Positions 25,446 through 33,342 of a stretch of DNA of 64,000 bases are shown here, piece after piece; position 1 is the stretch's first letter; the number at the start of each line of letters is the position of its first letter. The notes beneath the pieces were generated by a model, which saw nothing but the letters and a program-made list of their open reading frames with translations, searched no databases and was not told the DNA's origin. The stretch spans positions 62,001 to 126,000 of the forward strand of contig NZ_WQLA01000004.1 of assembly GCF_009755275.1 (NCBI RefSeq). The letters are read 5' to 3'. The position numbers were made by a program, and so were the translations under genes. The DNA comes from Mucilaginibacter aquatilis. GTDB taxonomy: Bacteria; Bacteroidota; Bacteroidia; Sphingobacteriales; Sphingobacteriaceae.

Positions 25446-28400
25446 ATGGAGCAAAGTATTAACGAGAGCACGGAACAATTTCTTTCCGGTGGAGGAGAAA
25501 TGGGTAAACTAATCCGTAGCATGGATTGGTCGAAAACAGCACTTGGGCCGGTAGAGTCATGGCCACAAAGTTTAAAAACATCGGTAAGCCTTTGTTTATC
25601 TTCCACATTTCCAATTTTAATAGCCTGGGGTCCCGAAACTATTCAAATTTACAATGATAGTTACCGCCCTATTTGCGGTGCCAAACACCCCGAATCAATG
25701 GGTCAAAACTTCAGAATTTGCTGGGAAACCGCTTTACCTGTTGTGGGTGATGCCTTTAGCCGGGGCGAACAAGGCGAGGGCACTTATATTAACGATCAGC
25801 GGATGTTTTTAGACAGGTATGGATACCTGGAAGAATCATGGATGACGTTTTCATTTGCACCTATACGTGATGAATCAGGTGGCGTGGGCGGCATCTTCCA
25901 CCCTATTACCGAAACCACGGTAAAAATGCTTAGTGGTAGACGTACGCAAACCCTGAGAGAGTTAGGCGCAGCCTTAGGCAAAGCCAAAAATATGCAGGAT
26001 GTTAATGCCATAACGTCCGACAAAGAAAGCGACTACCAACTTGATATACCTTTTTTAATGGTATATCAGTTAGACCATTCTACCAATACAGCACACTTAA
26101 CTTCTGCTGCCGGGGTATCAAGTGCACCTCAGCTTGCTCCTTCCGTAATTTCATTAAATGATGTGAACGGCACGTGGCCCTTGCACAAAGCAAAAGCATC
26201 AGGGCAGATTGAACAGGTGAGTAATCTCACCGCTATTTTTGGTGATTATAGCTGCGAGCCTTACCCCGAGACACCTCAGAATGCTATGATTCTTCCGCTT
26301 AAAATAAGCGGACAGGACGACCTGTATGGTTTCATTGTAGCCGGTGTAAGCGCGCGCAGGGCTGTTGATGCTGATTATGTAAACTTCTACGAGCAATTAT
26401 TAAACACTTACAATACCGCAATTTCTAACGTTTATGCTTATGAGCAGGAGCAAAAGCGTGCTGAAGCTCTTGCCGAAATAGACAAATCAAAAACTGCGTT
26501 TTTTAGCAACGTAAGTCACGAGTTTCGTACTCCGCTTACCTTGATGCTGGGCCCGCTTGAAGATTTATTGGCTAAACCCTCGTTAGGTGCCGATGTTAAA
26601 GCGCCGCTTGAGTCAACTCACCGTAACGCACTGAGGCTGCTAAAGTTAGTTAATAACCTGCTTGATTACAGCCGCGTTGAAGCTGGACGAGCGCAAGCCG
26701 CTTACCAGGAATTAGATTTGGCTGAGCTGACAACTGACCTTGCAAGCAGCTTCAGATCTATAATCGAAAAGGCGGGCATGGCGTTAGCAGTAGATGCCAA
26801 ACCGCTGAAAAGCGCAATGTATGTTGACCGGCAAATGTGGGAGAAGATTGTGCTCAATCTCTTGTCAAACGCTTTTAAATACACCCTCGCCGGCTCCATT
26901 ACGGTTGCACTTAAACAAGAAGGTTCATTTGCTGTATTAAGCGTCACCGATACAGGCGTTGGCATCCCTGCAAAAGAGCTGCCTCACATGTTCGAGCGTT
27001 TTCACCGTGTTGAAAATTCAGCCGGGCGTACCCATGAAGGTACAGGTATTGGGTTATCACTGGTGCATGAGCTTGTACACTTGCATGGTGGAGAAATTAC
27101 GGTTGAGAGTGTTGAAGGTGAAGGCAGTACTTTTACTGTACGGATACCTACAGGAAAAGCGCATCTACCTCAAGACCGTGTTTTAGACTCGGCCAAAGAA
27201 ACAGATTCAACTGCTTTAAAAGGGGCATTTTTACAGGAGGCTTTTAGCTTGTTACAGGAATCTACCCAAGCCCAATACAGGGCCGGAGATGACGTTGCGG
27301 CCGGAGATGTGACAGCACATCAGGATTTTTCGATAAGTAAAGATACCGTTATACTTATTGTTGATGATAATGCCGACATGCGCGCTTATCTAACTCGTTT
27401 ACTGGAACCTTACTTTACCATTGCACTTGCCGTAAACGGCGCCGATGCATTGCAAAAAATCTACGAGCTAACCCCTGATTTGGTGTTAAGCGATATTATG
27501 ATGCCGGTTATGGACGGTAAAGCCATGCTCGAACATTTAAGAAATAAGGTAGAGACCTCGCGCCTGCCTGTAATATTCCTATCGGCCCGTGCTGGTGAAG
27601 AAGCCCGCATTGATGGCCTTGAAGCTGGAGCCGACGACTATTTGGTGAAACCATTCTCCGCAGCTGAGCTTTTAACTAAAATACGTGCGCAAATTAAAAT
27701 TAGTAAAACCCGCAATCATGCCGAACAGCAACTGCGTAACCTGTTAGTTGAAGCGCCCGTTGCCATTGCCATTTACCGTACGCCATGGCATGTAATTGAA
27801 TTTGCAAACAAACGTATGCTTGAGTACTGGGGACTCACTGCCGAACAAGCGTTTAATAAGCCTATACTCGAAGCTATTCCTGAACTTAAAGCACAGGGCT
27901 TTGGCAACATTATGGATGACGTTTACAAAACCGGCGAAAGGTTTGTGTCTTCAGAGGTTAGTCTTAGTTTTAACAAGCTTGGCCGTAAAGAAGATAGCTA
28001 TATAAACCTTACTATTGAGGCGCTTAAAGATGAACAGGCGAACATCACAGGGATGATTGTAGTGGCAGCTGATGTAACAGAACAGGTAGTTTCGCGTAGA
28101 GAGTTAGAAAAAACAACTGATACACTTAAACTTGCTTTAGATGCTTCAAGGCTTGGTACCTGGCGCACAGATTGGGGCACTGATAACCTTATTCTTTCGG
28201 ATATTGCAAGAAGTACGCAAAGCTTACCTGTTGATGAAACCATCAAGTTCAGTGAAGCTATGGAAATTGTGGCACCCGAACACAAAGCGCCGTTGTTGCA
28301 AGCTATTGAAAACGCAGTAAGCGCAAAAGGGCGCTTTAGTTATGACTATCAAATTTTGCCGCCGGGTGGCACGAGGCGCAAATGGCTCAACACAACAGGT

Positions 28401-29153
28401 AAGGTGGAATTGGACGATAATGAAAACGTCATTGGTGTAATAGGAACCATTTTAGATATAACCGAATCTAAAGAAGACAGCCAGCGTAAAGATGATTTTA
28501 TAGGAATGGTAAGCCATGAACTAAAAACACCTTTAACATCATTAAGCGGTTACTCGCAACTTTTACAGCTTCATGCCGGACGAAAAGACGATGTTTTTGC
28601 CAAAGAAAAATTGGTTAAAATATCGGCCCAGGTTAAGAAAATGAATAAGCTTATATCAGGCTTTTTAAATGTATCGCGCTTAGAAGCCGGCAAAATACAT
28701 TTGAACATGGAAAGCTTTGACCTTAGCAAGCTCGTAAGCGACACTGTTGAAGATGCTGAAAGTGCAACCGGATCACATGAGTTGATTTATGAATCGTCGG
28801 GGCAATTAACCGTTCAGGCCGATATTGACAAGATTGAGTCGGTAATCTTCAATTTAATCAGTAACGCTATAAAATATTCACCCCGTCAGCAACAAGTATT
28901 TATCAAATCGTATACTAAAGATAATTATGCGGTAGTTTCAGTTTCTGATAAAGGTATGGGCATTAAACCCGATGATCAGGAAAAATTGTTTGAGCGCTAC
29001 TATCGCGTGGAAAGCAATCAAATGCAACAGATTTCCGGTTTTGGTATAGGATTGTACTTAAGCGCCGAAATTGTAAAAAGGCATAAAGGCGAAATTTGGG
29101 TTGAAAGTGAACTCGGAAAAGGTTCAACATTCTTCTTTAAGTTACCATTGTAA
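25446..29153 (+). CDS. Double-kinase hybrid sensor (PAS-GAF-HK-REC-PAS-PAS-HK)
   Basis: A soluble 1235-residue sensor with no membrane helix. Order: a PAS-like domain with the GPVESWPQSLKT opening (about 10-160), a GAF-like region (about 165-330), a short coiled coil, HisKA with His358 (NVSHEFRTPLT), HATPase (GTGIGLSLV, about 455-575), a receiver with Asp683 (LSDIMMPVMDG), PAS (about 765-880), PAS (about 890-1005), a second HisKA with His1024 (MVSHELKTPLT) and a second HATPase (GFGIGLYLS). Two full kinases in one chain with the receiver between them is unusual. No output-domain gene is adjacent. The ATG at 25446 is used; a TTG precedes it. Confidence 0.9.
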   Translation: MEQSINESTEQFLSGGGEMGKLIRSMDWSKTALGPVESWPQSLKTSVSLCLSSTFPILIAWGPETIQIYNDSYRPICGAKHPESMGQNFRICWETALPVVGDAFSRGEQGEGTYINDQRMFLDRYGYLEESWMTFSFAPIRDESGGVGGIFHPITETTVKMLSGRRTQTLRELGAALGKAKNMQDVNAITSDKESDYQLDIPFLMVYQLDHSTNTAHLTSAAGVSSAPQLAPSVISLNDVNGTWPLHKAKASGQIEQVSNLTAIFGDYSCEPYPETPQNAMILPLKISGQDDLYGFIVAGVSARRAVDADYVNFYEQLLNTYNTAISNVYAYEQEQKRAEALAEIDKSKTAFFSNVSHEFRTPLTLMLGPLEDLLAKPSLGADVKAPLESTHRNALRLLKLVNNLLDYSRVEAGRAQAAYQELDLAELTTDLASSFRSIIEKAGMALAVDAKPLKSAMYVDRQMWEKIVLNLLSNAFKYTLAGSITVALKQEGSFAVLSVTDTGVGIPAKELPHMFERFHRVENSAGRTHEGTGIGLSLVHELVHLHGGEITVESVEGEGSTFTVRIPTGKAHLPQDRVLDSAKETDSTALKGAFLQEAFSLLQESTQAQYRAGDDVAAGDVTAHQDFSISKDTVILIVDDNADMRAYLTRLLEPYFTIALAVNGADALQKIYELTPDLVLSDIMMPVMDGKAMLEHLRNKVETSRLPVIFLSARAGEEARIDGLEAGADDYLVKPFSAAELLTKIRAQIKISKTRNHAEQQLRNLLVEAPVAIAIYRTPWHVIEFANKRMLEYWGLTAEQAFNKPILEAIPELKAQGFGNIMDDVYKTGERFVSSEVSLSFNKLGRKEDSYINLTIEALKDEQANITGMIVVAADVTEQVVSRRELEKTTDTLKLALDASRLGTWRTDWGTDNLILSDIARSTQSLPVDETIKFSEAMEIVAPEHKAPLLQAIENAVSAKGRFSYDYQILPPGGTRRKWLNTTGKVELDDNENVIGVIGTILDITESKEDSQRKDDFIGMVSHELKTPLTSLSGYSQLLQLHAGRKDDVFAKEKLVKISAQVKKMNKLISGFLNVSRLEAGKIHLNMESFDLSKLVSDTVEDAESATGSHELIYESSGQLTVQADIDKIESVIFNLISNAIKYSPRQQQVFIKSYTKDNYAVVSVSDKGMGIKPDDQEKLFERYYRVESNQMQQISGFGIGLYLSAEIVKRHKGEIWVESELGKGSTFFFKLPL

Positions 29154-29165
29154 ATGAAATACAAC

Positions 29166-29206
29166 AAAATGTAGCAGGCTAATCAAATCGACGCCTGCTG
29201 CATTTT
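29166..29206. terminator. Bidirectional terminator, hybrid kinase / msrA
   Basis: AAAATGTAGCAGGC, 13-nt loop, GCCTGCTGCATTTT: 14-bp stem with one G-U pair and A/T runs on both sides. It sits in the 58-bp gap between two convergent genes. Confidence 0.88.
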
Positions 29207-29211
29207 ATATA

Positions 29212-29700
29212 TTACAGCTTCCAGTCGGGCCGTTCAAAGTGGCAGGTATAGCCAAAAGGATATTTTTGCAAATAATCCTGATGTTCTTCCTCAGCCACCC
29301 AAAAATCACTTACAGGCACAACCTCGGTAACAACTTTGCCCGGCCATTTGCCTGATGCGTCAACATCTGCAATTACCTGTTCGGCTATAGCTTTCTGCTC
29401 CTCGTCAATATAAAAAATTGCCGAACGGTAAGACGTTCCTATATCGTTACCCTGCCTGTTACGGGTTGTTGGGTCATGTATCTGGAAGAAATATTCAAGA
29501 ATCATTCTATACGATATTACATCAGCGTCAAATGTAATTTCTATTCCTTCGGCATGAGTGCCATGATTACGGTATGTTGCGTTTGGCACATCGCCACCGG
29601 TATATCCAACAACCGTTTTAGTTACCCCAGGTTGTTGCCGTATCAGTTCCTCAACTCCCCAAAAGCAACCTCCAGCCAAAACAGCTTTTTGCGTATTCAT
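29212..29700 (-). CDS. msrA: Peptide-methionine (S)-S-oxide reductase MsrA
   Basis: Cytoplasmic repair enzyme that reduces methionine-S-sulfoxide in proteins. The catalytic motif GGCFWGVEE with Cys12 is near the N terminus, followed by VVGYTGG, HAEGIEI and the YRSAIFY signature. Length 162, a compact MsrA without a fused MsrB. It lies 49 bp after the DUF421 gene on the same strand and probably shares its transcript. Confidence 0.96.
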   Translation of the reverse strand: MNTQKAVLAGGCFWGVEELIRQQPGVTKTVVGYTGGDVPNATYRNHGTHAEGIEITFDADVISYRMILEYFFQIHDPTTRNRQGNDIGTSYRSAIFYIDEEQKAIAEQVIADVDASGKWPGKVVTEVVPVSDFWVAEEEHQDYLQKYPFGYTCHFERPDWKL

Positions 29701-29749
29701 AATTATAATTTTATCTTATTGTTCAACTGTTGTGCCGCGTTATCATTTG

Positions 29750-30433
29750 TCATGAAATTCGGCGTGATTTCAAAGCAGGAACCCACTCATCTTTGTCACA
29801 TCTTTTGCATGTACCGCCATGTTGTCTTGTTTCAACGTTACCACAAAAGGTGCAAGCATATTCACCCTCTTTGTCTATTTTATTTGAGCGCAAACTGTAT
29901 GGTTTTGGTAAAACCGGTAATCCGGGCCTTACTTCCTCATCTTCAAAAAAGAAAAAGCTTACCTGTCCGTTTGTTTCCAGTAATGCGGTACGTACCTGCC
30001 CAACATGTTCAATGCTCTGATTTCTCATTTCAGCAAAAAATTCATCTTTGGCAAACGTATTATCAGTCTCCTCCTGCAGGGTAAACATTCCATCTTCGAT
30101 GATATACATTGGCTCGCCTTCCAAAATATTCTCAAAACGCTCGCTATTAGCCGCAATGTAAGTGAGTACTCGGTAAAACAATAAAATTATTCCAAACACC
30201 AACAATGAGGGCAGTATAGCTACATCTTTGGTGAACATGGGGTCACCGGCTGCCGATCCGAGCGCTATAATGATGGCTACCTCAAAAATGCTTAGCTGCC
30301 TAACCCCTTTTTTACCCGAGAGGCGTAAAAGAATTAAGATGAAGGCAAACATTACCATGGTGCGTATTACTATCTCAAGTGCATAGCTCCAGTCTAAATC
30401 ATTTAACAATAACGTATGCCAGTCAATATTCAT
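29750..30433 (-). CDS. DUF421 (YetF-like) membrane protein with C-terminal zinc ribbon
   Basis: A 227-residue protein. Three membrane helices (about 18-38, 48-66, 70-92) lead into the cytoplasmic DUF421 domain (ENILEGEPMYIIEDG), as in YetF. What is unusual is the C-terminal tail after a KPYSLRSNK linker: Cys194, Cys197, Cys209 and Cys212 form a CxxC-x11-CxxC zinc-ribbon pattern. YetF-type proteins are envelope proteins of unclear reaction. The gene precedes msrA, so a stress role is plausible. It diverges from the photoproduct-lyase-like cassette across 129 bp. Confidence 0.85.
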   Translation of the reverse strand: MNIDWHTLLLNDLDWSYALEIVIRTMVMFAFILILLRLSGKKGVRQLSIFEVAIIIALGSAAGDPMFTKDVAILPSLLVFGIILLFYRVLTYIAANSERFENILEGEPMYIIEDGMFTLQEETDNTFAKDEFFAEMRNQSIEHVGQVRTALLETNGQVSFFFFEDEEVRPGLPVLPKPYSLRSNKIDKEGEYACTFCGNVETRQHGGTCKRCDKDEWVPALKSRRIS

Positions 30434-30562
30434 CGTAATTAGTTAAGTTTCATATTAGTTAACAACAGCACTTTGGTTGCATTGTTGTTGCAACAAGCAA
30501 ATAGTTGTAACTATTATAGCGCAGCATGCCAACAATTTTCATACACCTAAGCTTTAGTATTT

Positions 30563-31639
30563 ATGCTTCACGAAAAAACCATAGATCAGCTATTAACCAT
30601 ACACGAAATATATCACGAACCTAACATACGTGAGTTTGCACGCGGCCGAGAAATTTTAGCTAAATACCCGGATGCGAAATTGATTGAAGTACCGGCTCAT
30701 AATAAAATTCCGGAACTGTTTGGCTTTGAAGGAGCGGTTGAAGACTGGCTGTGGAACAAAAAGAACGTTTTGATTTTGGGCAGTAAACACAGCTTGAGTG
30801 CAAGGCCCAACACCCGCAGCTCGCATTGGGTAGCGCCGTCGCAGTCAAACGGTTGTACTATGTCATGTTCTTATTGTTATGTGCCGCGCCGTAAGGGTTA
30901 TGCTAACCCCATAACCATATTTGTAAACATTGAAAAGATAATGGGGTACCTTGAGCGCCACGCTGCCCGGCAAGGTAAAAAACTTATACCCGACTTAACC
31001 GACCCTGAATACTGGGTATATGAAATTGGCGAAAATGGTGACTGCAGCGCCGATGCCGCCATTTGTGATAACGTGAAAGACCTCGTACAGCAGTTTCGCA
31101 GCATCCCAAATGCTAAACTTACGTTTGCAACCAAATTTGTAAACCGGCAAATGCTTGATTATGATCCGCAGCGCAAAACGCGTATACGCTTTAGCCTTAT
31201 GCCTCATCAAATGTCAAAGCTGGTTGATGTACGCACTACGCCTATAAGCGACCGTATTGCAGTAATGAACGATTTCAGAGAGGCCGGCTACGAAGTTAAC
31301 GTAAGTTTTGCACCTGTAATTTATTATGAGGGCTGGCTTGATGATTGGCGTAGATTGTTTGACGAGATGAACGACGTGCTGGACGATGAGACAAAGAAAA
31401 AACTAGTTACTGAAATAATTTTCCTTACACACAACGAACAACTGCATGATGTAAACATGAACTGGCATCCTAAAGCCGAAGAAGTGTTATGGCGACCGGA
31501 TATACAACAGGTTAAATATAGCCAAAGTGGCCAGCGCAATGTGCGGTATAAAAATAATACCAAACGTGAGTTGGTAAACGAGTTAGTAAATCTTTGTACC
31601 GAGATGATACCTTATTGCGGTATACGTTACGCATTTTAA
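30563..31639 (+). CDS. Spore-photoproduct-lyase-like radical SAM protein
   Basis: A 358-residue radical SAM enzyme of the SPL family. The cluster motif is Cys98-x3-Cys102-x2-Cys105 (CTMSCSYCYVP), the spacing used by spore photoproduct lyase. Cys161 in the context GDCSADA lines up with the hydrogen-donor Cys (context CTSD) of Bacillus SPL, so direct reversal of a thymine photoproduct is chemically possible. Bacteroidota do not sporulate, so the substrate is presumably UV-damaged DNA in vegetative cells, or something else. First gene of a tight cassette: the next ATG begins one base after its TAA. Confidence 0.88.
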   Translation: MLHEKTIDQLLTIHEIYHEPNIREFARGREILAKYPDAKLIEVPAHNKIPELFGFEGAVEDWLWNKKNVLILGSKHSLSARPNTRSSHWVAPSQSNGCTMSCSYCYVPRRKGYANPITIFVNIEKIMGYLERHAARQGKKLIPDLTDPEYWVYEIGENGDCSADAAICDNVKDLVQQFRSIPNAKLTFATKFVNRQMLDYDPQRKTRIRFSLMPHQMSKLVDVRTTPISDRIAVMNDFREAGYEVNVSFAPVIYYEGWLDDWRRLFDEMNDVLDDETKKKLVTEIIFLTHNEQLHDVNMNWHPKAEEVLWRPDIQQVKYSQSGQRNVRYKNNTKRELVNELVNLCTEMIPYCGIRYAF

Positions 31640-31640
31640 A

Positions 31641-32120
31641 ATGGATAAGCCAAGCTACCTCAATTTTGACATAAACAAGTATCACTGGAAAGCCGATATT
31701 GACTACAGGCTACACCCTGAACTTTACAAAGTTGGTAAGGGAGAACAAGGCGTGTTAATTTGTGAGCCATACAAAAGTGAAATTGGCAAATATTGGAGAT
31801 TTAAGGATCAGGACATTGCCAACGAAAGCAGCCAAAAGATATATCAAATGTTTAAGGAGTATGTTAACGTAAGCGATTTTGTTGGCGCCGACATGGCGCG
31901 AAAGTATTTACAAATGGGCTATACCCGTGCCAGGCGTTACGCCAACTACAAAGGGGGCCTGAAATATGATAAGCAAAACAATTACAAACAACTGGAACGC
32001 GGCACCGGTGAGAATGAAAAAGCTGCAGCCGCAAACATTTTCTACGAAAAATGGAAGCTGGCCGAAGCAAACGACAATTACGCCGCTATGAAAAAAAAAT
32101 GGAAGCATGAAAGGGGTTAA
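31641..32120 (+). CDS. DUF4385 family protein
   Basis: A 159-residue basic cytoplasmic protein of the DUF4385 family. Signature stretches are [31 protein letters not shown] and [23 protein letters not shown] (cited in part). No catalytic motif is known to me. The abundance of Lys, Arg and Tyr suggests nucleic-acid binding, but that is inference. It is translationally close to both neighbours (1 base after the SPL-like gene, 14-base overlap with the DUF2256 gene), which points to a shared process. Confidence 0.8.
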   Translation: MDKPSYLNFDINKYHWKADIDYRLHPELYKVGKGEQGVLICEPYKSEIGKYWRFKDQDIANESSQKIYQMFKEYVNVSDFVGADMARKYLQMGYTRARRYANYKGGLKYDKQNNYKQLERGTGENEKAAAANIFYEKWKLAEANDNYAAMKKKWKHERG

Positions 32121-32259
32121 AAAGCAAAACCTACCAAGCAAAGTTTGTGCAGTATGCGGTAAACCATTTACCTGGCGAAAAAAGTGGGAACGGGTTTGGG
32201 AAGATGTCAAATATTGTTCAGACAGGTGTCGTGCCAATTCAAAAAAAGCAGTTGTTTAG
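32107..32259 (+). CDS. DUF2256 small zinc-finger protein (50 aa)
   Basis: Fifty residues, start ATG at 32107 inside the end of the DUF4385 gene, stop TAG at 32257. Pattern: [14 protein letters not shown], then [14 protein letters not shown], a CxxC-x19-CxxxC zinc site with the conserved WRKKW and W of DUF2256. In other bacteria DUF2256 genes often sit beside cryptochrome/photolyase genes, which fits its place behind a photoproduct-lyase-like enzyme. Function unknown; likely a nucleic-acid-binding partner. Confidence 0.85.
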   Translation: MKGVKKQNLPSKVCAVCGKPFTWRKKWERVWEDVKYCSDRCRANSKKAVV

Positions 32260-32373
32260 TCTTATGCATATGTTGCTCACTACTATGTGATATTTATCGC
32301 TTTTGAAACGGTTTAAAGCTGTTTGAGCACCTTTTGACTTTGATTGCTTACAATTATTCCTCTTATTTGCAAA

Positions 32374-33120
32374 ATGGACGTAATCGAATTATTTGAAAAA
32401 GGCAGTGAGCTTGCATATAAGTCGTGCATTCCGCATGTGTCTGTCGATTGCGTTGTATTTGGATTTCATCAATCTTCGTTAAAAGTATTGTTGCTTAAAA
32501 TGAAGGGCTTTGATAAATGGGGGCTTCCAGGCGGTTACGTTAAAACAAACGAAGACCTTAACAACGCCGCTCACCGAATTTTAAAGGCCCGTACCGGTGC
32601 AACTGATTTATATCTCGAACAGTTCAATGTATTTGGCAACGTTGGCCGTTCCGAAGCTGATATGGCTCACTTGCCCCAAAGATTTTGGCAGCGTCAGCGT
32701 TTTGTTTCGGTTGGTTATTATGCATTGGTAAATTATGGCGAAATCACACCCGTTACCGATCGCATATCCGAGAGCTGCGAATGGCGCGATATAGACGATT
32801 TGCCCGAACTTATGATGGATCATAAAGAGATCATGAACAGTGCCCTTCATACTCTCAGGCGTAACATAAACTACACCCCTGTTGGTTTAAACCTGCTCCC
32901 GCGCGAGTTTACCATGCCTCAGTTACAGCGTTTATATGAAATCATTTTGGGTAAAGCGCTTCACCGCGGAAACTTTCAGCGTAAAATTCACAGTTTTAAT
33001 ATATTAAATAAGCTTGATGCTACGCCCAGCAAAAATGCACACCGCCCTCCTATTCTCTACAGCTTCAACACCGATCGCTACAATGAAGCTTTGCAAAACG
33101 GCCTAAAGCAAGATTGGTAG
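32374..33120 (+). CDS. Nudix-like transcription regulator (NrtR/AraR type)
   Basis: A 248-residue protein: an N-terminal Nudix fold (about 17-150) and a C-terminal winged helix (about 155-225, starting FTMPQLQRLYEIILGKAL). The Nudix box region WGLPGGYVKTNEDLNNAAHRILKART lacks the catalytic REuxEE glutamates (it reads HRILKART), so it should bind a small molecule and not hydrolyse it, as in the sugar-sensing Nudix regulators of Bacteroidota. It sits directly before the ten-gene oxidative operon and is its likely controller. Start at 32374; a start 10 codons upstream is possible but adds an unconserved tail. Confidence 0.85.
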   Translation: MDVIELFEKGSELAYKSCIPHVSVDCVVFGFHQSSLKVLLLKMKGFDKWGLPGGYVKTNEDLNNAAHRILKARTGATDLYLEQFNVFGNVGRSEADMAHLPQRFWQRQRFVSVGYYALVNYGEITPVTDRISESCEWRDIDDLPELMMDHKEIMNSALHTLRRNINYTPVGLNLLPREFTMPQLQRLYEIILGKALHRGNFQRKIHSFNILNKLDATPSKNAHRPPILYSFNTDRYNEALQNGLKQDW

Positions 33121-33165
33121 CCCTTTTAAAGTGAATTATATTCTTTGTAACAATCCGAAAATTAA

Positions 33166-33196
33166 TTTGCAAAAGTAATGCAGGCTTTTATCTTTG
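33166..33196 (+). promoter_or_regulatory. Consensus promoter of the oxidative operon
   Basis: TTTG (33166-33169), 19-bp spacer, TATCTTTG (33189-33196): an exact Bacteroidota promoter. Transcription should start near 33202, giving a leader of about 140 nt before the GMC gene. Confidence 0.8.
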
Positions 33197-33211
33197 TCTC
33201 TCAATGAGACA
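33195..33211 (+). promoter_or_regulatory. Operator-like dyad TGTCTC-N5-GAGACA
   Basis: Perfect 6-bp arms around TCAAT, overlapping the end of the -7 element and the expected transcription start. A repressor bound here would block transcription. The Nudix-like regulator encoded just upstream is the obvious candidate. Confidence 0.55.
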
Positions 33212-33342
33212 TACTACTTCATTGTAAAGTTTTTGAGGTTTTATGTATTGTAGTTCGTCGCAATAAATTATTTCGATAAATTGCATTGGGTAACTTACCA
33301 ATTTAATTACCAACACAACCAATTTTAGATTAACCTGCTTTT

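Noticed and set aside
29476-30084. A 202-codon plus-strand frame opposite msrA and the DUF421 gene
   Set aside because: It is antisense to two recognisable genes, has a Cys/His-rich low-sense composition and no signal or family pattern.
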